Below the pieces are notes generated by a model. That model ran no database searches. It saw only the letters and a list, made by a program, of their open reading frames with translations, and was not told the DNA's origin. This document shows positions 8,266 through 15,463 of a DNA stretch of 28,178 bases, one piece after another (positions within the stretch are counted from its first letter, which is position 1; each line of letters begins with the position of its first letter). The position numbers and the translations under genes were made by a program. The stretch comes from Bdellovibrionaceae bacterium UBA2466. GTDB lineage: Bacteria > Bdellovibrionota > FAC87 > UBA2466. The DNA is taken from the NCBI GenBank assembly GCA_002342225.1, contig DDPO01000064.1:1-28178 (forward strand). The letters run 5' to 3'.

Positions 8266-9296
8266 TCATTTTAGCCGTTGTTCTAGGGCTAGCTACGAGT
8301 GGCCTTATTTATCTGAGAAGTCGAAACACAACCCCTCCAAGACTTCGAGTGTCCACTTGGAGTAATTACTTCCCAGAAAGTGTTATTCAGGATTTCACGG
8401 CAAAAACTGGAATCCGTGTCGAGCTATCCTACGTTTCAAGTAATGAAGAGCTATTTGCAAAGCTAAAGGCGGGAGCCACTGGCTTCGATATAGTACAACC
8501 TTCAGACTACATGGTTCGGCAAATGAAATCGCTCTCAATGCTGTCAAAGCTCGATCCATCCCTCTTACCCAACCTGTCTCACTTGGATGATTATTATCGC
8601 AGTTTGTCTTACGATCCCGGAAATGAAGTCTCAGTTCCATTTACTTGGGGAACATCTGGTATCGCAATTAATACCGCCCAAGTAGAAGTACCCAAAGATG
8701 GTGTGAGTTGGAATATGCTTTTCAACTCAAAGTATCCCAGACAAACCTCACTTCTAGATGATATGCGGGAAGTTTTTGCGAGCGTACTCCTTGCAAACAG
8801 CCTATCTCCTAATGCTCGCGAGATAAATTCTTTGGAATTGGCTAAAAAACAGATTTTCCAAATCAAAGATCGAGTACTCATGTTTAGTTCTGAACCTAAA
8901 CCTCTGCTTTTAAGAGAAGAGGTCATTATTGCTCATAGTTATTCGAGTGATGCTATCCAGGCGCATGCTCAAAACTCGAAGATCCAATTTTTCATTCCAA
9001 AAGAAGGTGGAGTTATCTGGACGGATAACTTTGCGATTCCTGCCTCAAGCAAACACAAACTTCAAGCTCATGCCTTTATCAACTATTTTCTTTCTCCCGA
9101 AAATGCTTTAATCACAGTAAGGCAAAGCCATCTGGCAACGCCCAACAAGACAGTCAGAGAATTGCTTACCATTGAGGAAAAAGGGGATCCTAACATCTAC
9201 CCGCCCCCAGAGATCTTCAAGAAGCTCTTTTTCCTTGAGGATTTAGGCACAGTGTTGCCAACAATGAATCGAATGTGGACTGAGCTGAAGAGCTAG
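8247..9296 (+). CDS. potD: Polyamine-binding protein (PotD/PotF-like), membrane-anchored
   Basis: Extracytoplasmic substrate-binding protein of the importer, 349 residues. After residue 35 the fold matches PotD: LRVSTWSNYFPESVIQDF, the KLKAGATGFDIVQPSDY segment, and a C-terminal part with NALITVRQSHLATPNK. The N-terminus has a charged start and a hydrophobic stretch at about 5-23, but no lipobox Cys and no obvious signal-peptidase site, so it may stay as an uncleaved membrane anchor. ATG 8247 has AAGGAGC about 10 nt upstream, inside potC. Whether the ligand is spermidine, putrescine or another cation cannot be read from the sequence. Confidence 0.92.
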   Translation: MGLKRIVILAVVLGLATSGLIYLRSRNTTPPRLRVSTWSNYFPESVIQDFTAKTGIRVELSYVSSNEELFAKLKAGATGFDIVQPSDYMVRQMKSLSMLSKLDPSLLPNLSHLDDYYRSLSYDPGNEVSVPFTWGTSGIAINTAQVEVPKDGVSWNMLFNSKYPRQTSLLDDMREVFASVLLANSLSPNAREINSLELAKKQIFQIKDRVLMFSSEPKPLLLREEVIIAHSYSSDAIQAHAQNSKIQFFIPKEGGVIWTDNFAIPASSKHKLQAHAFINYFLSPENALITVRQSHLATPNKTVRELLTIEEKGDPNIYPPPEIFKKLFFLEDLGTVLPTMNRMWTELKS

Positions 9297-10064
9297 ATGC
9301 GTTTTTTAATCTTTAAATTTTTGCTGGAGATATCCCGACCATTCAATATTGTTTTAGTTTTTTTATTGTTTTCGCTTTTCCAATTGGCGAGAAAAAAGGC
9401 TAAATGCGCCCTCTGCTTTTTAACCCTCGCTGTACTTTTTCTTTTTTTGTTTAGCTCACCAGCATTGAGCAATTCTTTGCTTTTAAAACTTGAAACACAA
9501 TTTCCAGCCCTCGCAGTCACTGCCCCAGAACCAGCCGATGCCATTGTCGTATTGGGTGGAACGGTGGTCCCAGCAAAAAAACCGCGTGAGCAACCCGAAG
9601 AACCCCATGGAGAAAGGTTATCCCGAGCGGCGCAACTATTTCTTTTTAAAAAAAGTTCACTCATCATTGTGTCGGGAGGCACTGCATTTCCCTTTCTGGA
9701 AAAGAAACCTCAGCCCGAATCGATGTCGATGAAAGAATATTTAACCAATTTTCAGATTCCGAAAACCCAAATCATTGAAGAAAGCAAATCTAGAAACACA
9801 GAAGAAAATGCCCTCTACACAGCGCAAATACTCAAAACTCTGAACTTACGAAAAATTATCCTTGTGACCAGCGCATATCATATGCCGCGGGCCATGAAAT
9901 GGTTTAACAGAATCGGAGTAAAAATCACTCCATTTCCCACTGACTTTAAAAGTGAAAGCGCATTTAAATGGAAATCAGTTTTTCTCAGTCCGGAAGGGCT
10001 GGTAGATTTTTCTTTAGCGTTAAAAGAATATCTGGGACTTTTAGCGTTCTCTGTTTTTCACTGA
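9297..10064 (+). CDS. ElyC/SanA/YdcF-family (DUF218) membrane protein
   Basis: 255 residues: two N-terminal hydrophobic helices (about 17-31 and 37-54), then a DUF218 domain. Visible features are DAIVVLGGTV at 81-90, GERLSRA at 105-111, IIVSGG at 123-128, the segment with ESKSRNTEENA, and VTSAYHMPRA. E. coli ElyC, with the same two-helix plus DUF218 plan, affects undecaprenyl-phosphate-dependent envelope synthesis; the biochemical reaction is unclear for the family. The ATG abuts the potD stop directly (no gap), so it is probably cotranscribed with potABCD although functionally unrelated. Its 3' end overlaps the convergent glycoside-hydrolase-like gene by 7 bp. Confidence 0.85.
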   Translation: MRFLIFKFLLEISRPFNIVLVFLLFSLFQLARKKAKCALCFLTLAVLFLFLFSSPALSNSLLLKLETQFPALAVTAPEPADAIVVLGGTVVPAKKPREQPEEPHGERLSRAAQLFLFKKSSLIIVSGGTAFPFLEKKPQPESMSMKEYLTNFQIPKTQIIEESKSRNTEENALYTAQILKTLNLRKIILVTSAYHMPRAMKWFNRIGVKITPFPTDFKSESAFKWKSVFLSPEGLVDFSLALKEYLGLLAFSVFH

Positions 10065-10960
10065 GGCTCAGAGGACATTAACTGGTTCAAAACATCCCAC
10101 AAGGGTTTGGTCCTTGGAACCATATCCTGATTGAAGTACCACCAGAAGTAGCCTCCAACGAAAGAAGGGGTGGTCAGCTTCATTGAGTAATACTGTTTTA
10201 AAAGTGCCTCTTTCTTACTTAAATCTCTCGTACCGCACTCGCCAATACCTACTTTGGAGTTCGGGAACATGTCACTAACCTGATTCATAACACTCTGCCA
10301 GTCGGGTTGAAAATTATTACAGTCCTCTTCGTAATAACTCACAAACACATAATCTAGACCGGTTTTCATGCGCTCCGGTATGTTAGTTTTTGTCCATTTG
10401 AACATCTCGTTTCCGGGTTTCGCCCAACAGTTCGGGTTGTAATAGAGAGTGAGAGCTGTTCTTCCGCCACGGGCTTTTACGATATCAAAAGCGGCTGTCA
10501 TTTTAGCCACGACATCCGATGTCTTTCCGAGCCATTCTCCATTTATCTCATTTCCCACTTCCCACAAATCAACTTTGGTAGCGAGCACTTTCAAATAATC
10601 TCTGGTCCTTGCTTTATATTGGCTCAAGTTATAATGAGAAAAATAATAGGAATCCAGTAATTCTCCCATGACATAACTCTTTGAAAAGAGTTGTTCGAGG
10701 GGAAACCGATATTCCCGAGCGGGTCTCCACTCATCAAAAACAATACGACTCATCGGCATTTTACTTAAGTTTCCAACAGCATCCAAAATGACAGAAGTTT
10801 CATCTACTGAATCAAGAGTAATCCCAAATATTTTTTGCGGTAGCGGGCGTAGCTTTATTTGCTCTATCTCATTGACATCTACATCACTTCGATACCCAGC
10901 CCAGAGACCGATACAAACAATCATGAATAGACTACAAAAATAGATATTTTTATTTCTCAT
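10058..10960 (-). CDS. Exported glycoside-hydrolase-like protein (clan GH-A type barrel)
   Basis: 300 residues with an N-terminal signal or anchor helix (about 6-22). The rest resembles a TIM-barrel glycosidase: WEVGNEINGEW at 133-143 places the classic Asn137-Glu138 acid/base pair after a beta strand, and VGIGECGT at 237-244 supplies Glu241 as likely nucleophile. Aromatic residues around FVSYYEED and GGYFWWYFNQD would line a sugar site. I cannot name the GH family; distant similarity to GH5- or GH53-like enzymes is possible. The ATG is 1 bp after the stop of the small upstream gene, so it is cotranscribed with that gene and probably the GT2 glycosyltransferase. Together they could build or trim a surface polysaccharide (inference). 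Confidence 0.65.
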   Translation of the reverse strand: MRNKNIYFCSLFMIVCIGLWAGYRSDVDVNEIEQIKLRPLPQKIFGITLDSVDETSVILDAVGNLSKMPMSRIVFDEWRPAREYRFPLEQLFSKSYVMGELLDSYYFSHYNLSQYKARTRDYLKVLATKVDLWEVGNEINGEWLGKTSDVVAKMTAAFDIVKARGGRTALTLYYNPNCWAKPGNEMFKWTKTNIPERMKTGLDYVFVSYYEEDCNNFQPDWQSVMNQVSDMFPNSKVGIGECGTRDLSKKEALLKQYYSMKLTTPSFVGGYFWWYFNQDMVPRTKPLWDVLNQLMSSEPQ

Positions 10961-10961
10961 A

Positions 10962-11333
10962 TTAATTCGTGCAGATTGGCATATCCTGCCCGGCCTCCGT
11001 TCTTGAAATAGCCAATTTGTAGAGCGCTTCCGCTGCTCCTATCGAAGCGTGCTTTTGATTAACATCGGCCTCAGCCACTTTTACCGAAGCTTCATGCTCT
11101 TGGTATTCCTCAAAAGTGATAGCTTTTTTTTCAAAGGTTCGTTTTGCAATCTGCATTTTCACAAGCTCTAGCTGAAGAATAGCTTCCGACTTTTTCAAGT
11201 CAGATTCACTTTCGTGGAGTCGCTGCAGATAGAGATCGACATATGGATTCGGATAACTTACCGGAAAATCTACTGCCCAGGACTTACCGAAGAAATTCAG
11301 GACAATCAAGACACCCAAAACAAACCTGCTCAT
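10962..11333 (-). CDS. Small exported helical protein, unrecognised
   Basis: I do not recognise a family. The open frame reaches a TTG at 11369, but starting at ATG 11333 gives a 123-residue protein opening with a clean signal peptide (MSRFVLGVLIVLNFFGKSWA, then VDF), so I prefer that start although no strong ribosome binding site is visible for either. The mature part is highly charged and predicted helical, with Glu, Lys and Ala-rich heptad-like sequence, reminiscent of a short coiled coil or a TolC-type helical segment. It ends in a Cys near the C-terminus. It sits between a GT2 glycosyltransferase (stop-to-start gap about 60 bp with this start) and a glycosidase-like gene 1 bp downstream. 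Confidence 0.65.
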   Translation of the reverse strand: MSRFVLGVLIVLNFFGKSWAVDFPVSYPNPYVDLYLQRLHESESDLKKSEAILQLELVKMQIAKRTFEKKAITFEEYQEHEASVKVAEADVNQKHASIGAAEALYKLAISRTEAGQDMPICTN

Positions 11334-11394
11334 ACGAGCACTATTGATAGAAATTAATTCCTGGGTCAACTTACAATACGGTAAGGATTTCTAG

Positions 11395-12186
11395 CTACTC
11401 AGCCTGCCATTTACGGAGCAAGTATTTTTTTGGCATACTGGAGAGAAAGCGCTGATCTTTGGGACACAACAAATTGAAGTATAGAATATGCCACAAAGCT
11501 GCTACTCCATCTTTCCATGTGATTTTTTTGCCTTCGATGTAGCTTCGTGGGTAGTAACTAATAGGAAGCTCCCAAACGATGATTCTCAGCCGTGCTAAGT
11601 GCGCAGTCACTTCAGGTTCAAAACCAAATCGTTCGCTTTTGAGCTTGATATTTCGAATGATATCTCCCCGAAAAGCTTTGTAACAAGTCTCCATGTCTGT
11701 AAGATGCAAGCCGCTTGCTAAGTTGCTTAACAAAGTCAGCACCCGATTTACAAGGTAGTGATAGGTTCGATGCGCTTGGGAAACGTTTTGTCGAAAACGG
11801 CTTCCAAAAACAACATCAGCTTTATTTTCTAAAATCGGGTTCACAAGCGAAGGGATTTCTGAAGGGGAATATTCACCATCTGCGTCTTGCACAATGAGAA
11901 CGGCCCCATTCGCCATCGCGACTGCTTTTTGAATGGCGACTCCCTTTCCTCGATTCTCCTCATGACGAAAAGTGACCACTTCAATAGCTCGGCTTTTAAG
12001 TTCGTTGCTCTTTTCATTTAACCAATTTTGAAGTAATTCCCACGACCTATCTTTGGAGCAATCATCGACGAGAACTAGCTCGACGGGCCAAGACCACTTC
12101 ACTGTAATCACACTATCAAGAAGTGCGGTTAAATTATCTTCCTCATTGTAGAAAGGAATTAATAAGGAAAGCGACGCTGATTGCAT
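11395..12186 (-). CDS. Family 2 glycosyltransferase (DPM1/DpgS-like)
   Basis: Cytoplasmic GT-A fold transferase, 263 residues. The N-terminus LLIPFYNEEDNLTALLDSV, DDCS at 41-44, and the DXD-type metal site DADGEY at 101-106 are diagnostic; GSRF at 128-131 and the DMETCYKAF segment resemble dolichol-phosphate mannose synthase and bacterial undecaprenyl-phosphate glycosyltransferases. There are no C-terminal transmembrane helices, so it is the soluble type. A likely role is charging a lipid carrier with a sugar, but donor and acceptor are unknown. ATG start with a weak ribosome binding site. First gene of the short minus-strand group leading to the glycosidase-like gene. Confidence 0.88.
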   Translation of the reverse strand: MQSASLSLLIPFYNEEDNLTALLDSVITVKWSWPVELVLVDDCSKDRSWELLQNWLNEKSNELKSRAIEVVTFRHEENRGKGVAIQKAVAMANGAVLIVQDADGEYSPSEIPSLVNPILENKADVVFGSRFRQNVSQAHRTYHYLVNRVLTLLSNLASGLHLTDMETCYKAFRGDIIRNIKLKSERFGFEPEVTAHLARLRIIVWELPISYYPRSYIEGKKITWKDGVAALWHILYFNLLCPKDQRFLSSMPKKYLLRKWQAE

Positions 12187-12239
12187 GTTTCACTACTAAC
12201 ACTCGTTTTTAAATATGGCAATTCCTTGGACTTTTAAGC

Positions 12240-13508
12240 TTAGTCTCGCTCATTTCCTCGAAAGAAGACACGAATAGTTTGTTTTTTAAGGCCAAGGCTA
12301 TCTCGAAGAGCTCCACCAATATATTTCTGATAACTCTCCGGCAAATTTCGTTTTCGGTTCATAAAGAATACGAACGTAGGAGGATCGACTCGAACTTGAG
12401 AAGCATAAAGTATATTGAAGTTACCGCGTCCTGCGTTGGGTGGTGGATTTCGACTAATAATTTTTTCTACAACTTCGTTCAGTTTTGATGTTTTGATTCT
12501 TTTATTGGCTTGTTTTACCAGTTTCTTAGCCAAAGGTAATAGTTCCTCAACTTTAAACCCAGTCTTTCCGCTCAATGGCAAAGTTACAAAGTGGCTCAAG
12601 TAGTTTCTGAAATCCGAATTCTCGATATAATCTCTTCGATCTTGGGCAGTCAGCGCATCCCAGAAATTAAGAAGAACTGCAGCTGGTCTTCCCTCTCGCT
12701 CTAACAAACCCAAAAGTCTCATATCTTGATCGGTAATCTGTTCAGTACAGTTGATAAGAAGAAATACAACATCGCTTTCTCGAATAGTTCTGGTCGTCGC
12801 TTGAATTGAAAAAGTTTCGATAGTCCCCTTTTTTGCCCGAGGTCGTCTCATACCTGCTGTATCTACGATGCGGACTAACCCATCCTCAGTTTCAAATTCA
12901 TGGCTGACAGGGTCCCTAGTTGTTAAAGCAATCGGGCTTACTCTGGATACCTCTTTTTTGCAAAGACGGTTCATCAATGTTGATTTCCCAGTGTTGGGCC
13001 TACCCACCAAAGTCAACTTGATGAACGGCTCTTGAGATGCCTCTGCAACGCCAGCCTTATTGACACACCACTCTTTTATGAAATCTACGTTGGTTCTGTG
13101 TGATACAGAAGTCGTGACCACCTCTTCAAACCTGAGTTTCGAAAATTCAGTTTCATCGTAGGCTTGTTTTGATTCACACTTATTTATAACCAACAAAACC
13201 GGTTTTCGACTTGCACGAATAATTTGACCTATCCACTCATCAAAAGGGGTGAGACCCGCGATGGCATCTACCATAAAAAGACAAACATCGGCCGCTTCAA
13301 GAATTTGGTGAAGGACTTTGCTATCTCCCTCGCCGTAGATCCCTTGAGAATCCAAAAGAGCGAGGTTTGCCCAATCTACTTTTTCTTGAATGAGATCTAG
13401 GGTCGTGCCTGGCTCGTCTAAAACAATCGTTCTTCGATAGCCCAACAGAACATTAAACAGTGAAGACTTTCCGACGTTAGGACGTCCCACCAAAGCAACT
13501 TTTAACAT
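12240..13508 (-). CDS. der: Ribosome assembly GTPase Der (EngA)
   Basis: Two tandem GTPase domains and a C-terminal KH-like domain, 422 residues, acting in 50S subunit assembly. P-loops are GRPNVGKS (8-15) and GRPNTGKS (169-176), and the second G3 is DTAG (216-219). Several specificity motifs are off consensus: the first G4 is NKCE (109-112) instead of NKxD, the second is NFWD (281-284) instead of NKxD, and the first switch reads DEPGTTLDL rather than the usual PGxTRD. The KH end with AGRGNFNILYASQ and PPTFVFFMN is typical of Der and confirms identity. ATG start, 2 bp after the era stop. Part of the rnc-era-der cluster; no gene follows closely, the next starts 53 bp on. Confidence 0.94.
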   Translation of the reverse strand: MLKVALVGRPNVGKSSLFNVLLGYRRTIVLDEPGTTLDLIQEKVDWANLALLDSQGIYGEGDSKVLHQILEAADVCLFMVDAIAGLTPFDEWIGQIIRASRKPVLLVINKCESKQAYDETEFSKLRFEEVVTTSVSHRTNVDFIKEWCVNKAGVAEASQEPFIKLTLVGRPNTGKSTLMNRLCKKEVSRVSPIALTTRDPVSHEFETEDGLVRIVDTAGMRRPRAKKGTIETFSIQATTRTIRESDVVFLLINCTEQITDQDMRLLGLLEREGRPAAVLLNFWDALTAQDRRDYIENSDFRNYLSHFVTLPLSGKTGFKVEELLPLAKKLVKQANKRIKTSKLNEVVEKIISRNPPPNAGRGNFNILYASQVRVDPPTFVFFMNRKRNLPESYQKYIGGALRDSLGLKKQTIRVFFRGNERD

Positions 13509-13510
13509 AA

Positions 13511-14431
13511 TTACTCCAGCTCCAAATAAGAGTTAAGTTGGCGGCTATTTTCCTTCCAATCTTTTTGAACGTCGACAAAGAGTTTCAAGCACACCTGATG
13601 GCCTAACATTGTCTCTATTTCTTTTCTCGCCTCAGTTCCAATTCGCTTCAGCATTTCTCCGCCTTTTCCAATCAAAATTGCTTTTCTCGAATCGGAATCC
13701 ACATGAATAACAGCCCGATAAGTAGGAACTTTCTTTTTGTTCTCAAGCTCATCCGGATCCTGCCACTCTTCCATTTCAATCCAGACCGAATAGGGTAACT
13801 CCTGACGAGTGGCCCTATAAATTTTTTCTCTTATAAACTCAGACATCAAAAAAGATTGAGGCCTATCAGTCACTTGCTCAGTCGGATACAACTGGGGCCC
13901 TTCAGGAAGGGGCTCATTAATAACCGAAAGCAACGAATCAACCCCATCACTCTTTCGTGCCGACATCGGAATGACATGTTTGAAAAGATCCATTTTAATA
14001 ACTTCATCCATCATCGGCAGCAGAGAAAGCTTCGGGATAAGATCAACTTTATTAAGAACACAAATGGAATATTCTTTCGACTTAAACTGGGAAATTTTTT
14101 TCTTTAATTTGTGAATCTGGTGCATCACTCTGGGATTGGATGCATCAAAAGTCCAAACGAGCACTTCACATTCCGAAGCATTCTTGTCAGCGACTCGGTT
14201 TAAAAGTTTCGCCACTCTATCAGGATGTTGTTGGTACCCTGGGGTATCCGTGAAAATAACTTGAGCATTTTTCTTATTCAAAATACCACGAACACCATGA
14301 TAGGTAGTTTGAACCCTCGGAGAAACAATACTTATTTTTTTCCCCATTAATGCATTCATAAGAGTTGATTTTCCTGAATTGGTCGGTCCGACAATGCCAA
14401 CAAAACCACTTTTAAATTCTGTATTTTTCAT
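13511..14431 (-). CDS. era: Ribosome maturation GTPase Era
   Basis: 306-residue GTPase that binds the 3' end of 16S rRNA and helps 30S assembly. G1 is GPTNSGKS, the switch I region has SPRVQTT, G3 is DTPG, G4 is the canonical NKVD, and G5 is SAR. The C-terminal KH domain has the GKGG loop in LIGKGGEMLKRIG and the family ending with LFVDVQKDWKE. Length and architecture match Era. ATG start, 2 bp after the rnc stop and 2 bp before der, so the three are cotranscribed; rnc-era adjacency is widely conserved and supports the call. Confidence 0.97.
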   Translation of the reverse strand: MKNTEFKSGFVGIVGPTNSGKSTLMNALMGKKISIVSPRVQTTYHGVRGILNKKNAQVIFTDTPGYQQHPDRVAKLLNRVADKNASECEVLVWTFDASNPRVMHQIHKLKKKISQFKSKEYSICVLNKVDLIPKLSLLPMMDEVIKMDLFKHVIPMSARKSDGVDSLLSVINEPLPEGPQLYPTEQVTDRPQSFLMSEFIREKIYRATRQELPYSVWIEMEEWQDPDELENKKKVPTYRAVIHVDSDSRKAILIGKGGEMLKRIGTEARKEIETMLGHQVCLKLFVDVQKDWKENSRQLNSYLELE

Positions 14432-14433
14432 TT

Positions 14434-15201
14434 TTAAAACCCCAAGATTTCTAAAGCCAGTTGCGCCGCTCTTTGCTCTGCCTCTTTTTTGCTTCGGCCC
14501 TCTCCGTGAGCAACCGATTTTCCAACAATTTCAATTTCTACTTTAAAAGTTTTTTCGTGTTCAGGTCCCCAAGTATCAATGAGCTTGTAAGTAGGAACGG
14601 TCCGATACATCTCTTGGGTTTTTTCTTGAAGATGAGTTTTCATATCAAATAGCTTACGTGCTTCGCTCTCTTTGAGTTCAGTCAAAGCCGTTAGCCATGG
14701 CAGATAAGAGTCCTTTAAAAACTCAGACGTCTTATTTAAACCAGCATCCAAATATAGGGCACCAACAACAGCTTCAAAAACTCCCGCTAAAATAGACACT
14801 TTAACCGCCCCACCCGCTCGGCGTTCACCACGCCCCAAAAGAATCCAATCATTCATTCCATGTGATAGCGCAATTTCAGCTAAAGTTTTTCGACTCACCA
14901 AACTACTTCGCCATCGAGATAATTTCCCCTCAGATGCACTGGGAAATCGCTGCATCAAACACTGAGCAATGACAAGCCCAATGACTGCATCTCCTAAAAA
15001 TTCTAGACGCTCATTATCTGAGCCGACCTGTGTTCTTTGTCCTATTTTTTCATTGAAAAAGGAAGAATGGGTCAAAGCCTGAAGCAATAATTCCTCATCT
15101 TTGAATGAATGTCCCAATTTCGATTGGCTAAGCTTAAGAACCGCTTCTTGAAGTTCTGCTAAGAGCCCGATGTTCGGGCGATTTGAATCCAAAGACTCCA
15201 T
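14434..15201 (-). CDS. rnc: Ribonuclease III, with a replaced metal-ligand Asp
   Basis: Double-strand RNA endonuclease for rRNA and mRNA processing. The RNase III signature NERLEFLGDAV and, near the C-terminus, a dsRNA-binding domain (GEGRSKKEAEQRAAQLALE) are clear. Numbering from the upstream GTG at 15264 (276 aa), catalytic Glu88 and Asp92 are kept, as is Glu164, but the position matching E. coli Asp114 (A. aeolicus Asp107) is Gly161: the motif reads SILAGVFEA where most enzymes have an Asp before the VFEA-like part. I prefer ATG 15201 (255 aa), preceded by TAAGGAG, because family members have a short N-terminus before the ALTHSS motif. First gene of rnc-era-der. Family certain; activity level is an open point. 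Confidence 0.95.
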   Translation of the reverse strand: MESLDSNRPNIGLLAELQEAVLKLSQSKLGHSFKDEELLLQALTHSSFFNEKIGQRTQVGSDNERLEFLGDAVIGLVIAQCLMQRFPSASEGKLSRWRSSLVSRKTLAEIALSHGMNDWILLGRGERRAGGAVKVSILAGVFEAVVGALYLDAGLNKTSEFLKDSYLPWLTALTELKESEARKLFDMKTHLQEKTQEMYRTVPTYKLIDTWGPEHEKTFKVEIEIVGKSVAHGEGRSKKEAEQRAAQLALEILGF

Positions 15202-15408
15202 AGACTCCTTACTACTATCTATGACCTTTGGATTATGGCGGGCCCTCAACAAACTGTTGAGCACCCAAACTGCAAGCTATAATCTAAGGGTCACGAACCG
15301 AATGAGCTTCTAACACAAGCCCCTCCCGAGAATCAAACGTTTTAATTTTTATATAATAATTTCAATTACTTATAAATGAAACCTAAAGCATTTTTTGGGT
15401 CGCGTTGA

Positions 15409-15438
15409 TTGACTTTTTAGCTTCAGAAAGAGTAGAGT
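15409..15438 (+). promoter_or_regulatory. Candidate promoter for the M20 hydrolase-astA operon
   Basis: TTGACT (15409-15414) and TAGAGT (15433-15438) are 18 bp apart; the first matches five of six and the second four of six sigma-70 bases. It would give a leader of about 20 nt before ATG 15464. The gap from rnc also contains a very AT-rich stretch around 15340-15375. Confidence 0.5.
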
Positions 15439-15463
15439 CCTCAAGGTTTTTAAGATAACAAAT

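Noticed and set aside
9293..9682. 129-codon open frame antisense to the ElyC-like gene
   Set aside because: It is fully opposite a well-supported gene with recognisable motifs, has no family features, and is low-complexity and basic; a shadow frame.
12187..12239. TTGCCA and TAGTAG 17 bp apart on the minus strand upstream of the GT2 gene
   Set aside because: The -10 matches only three of six bases; too weak to call a promoter.
13195..13206. Second copy of AAAACCGGTTTT
   Set aside because: It is inside the der coding sequence, spelling ordinary codons in a conserved strand, with no promoter nearby; treated as chance and as a caution against the operator reading at 5458-5469.
15265..15408. AT-rich intergenic stretch before the M20 gene, considered as an rnc promoter or small RNA
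   Set aside because: I found no convincing -35/-10 pair on the minus strand, no hairpin with a U-run, and no open frame with a ribosome binding site.
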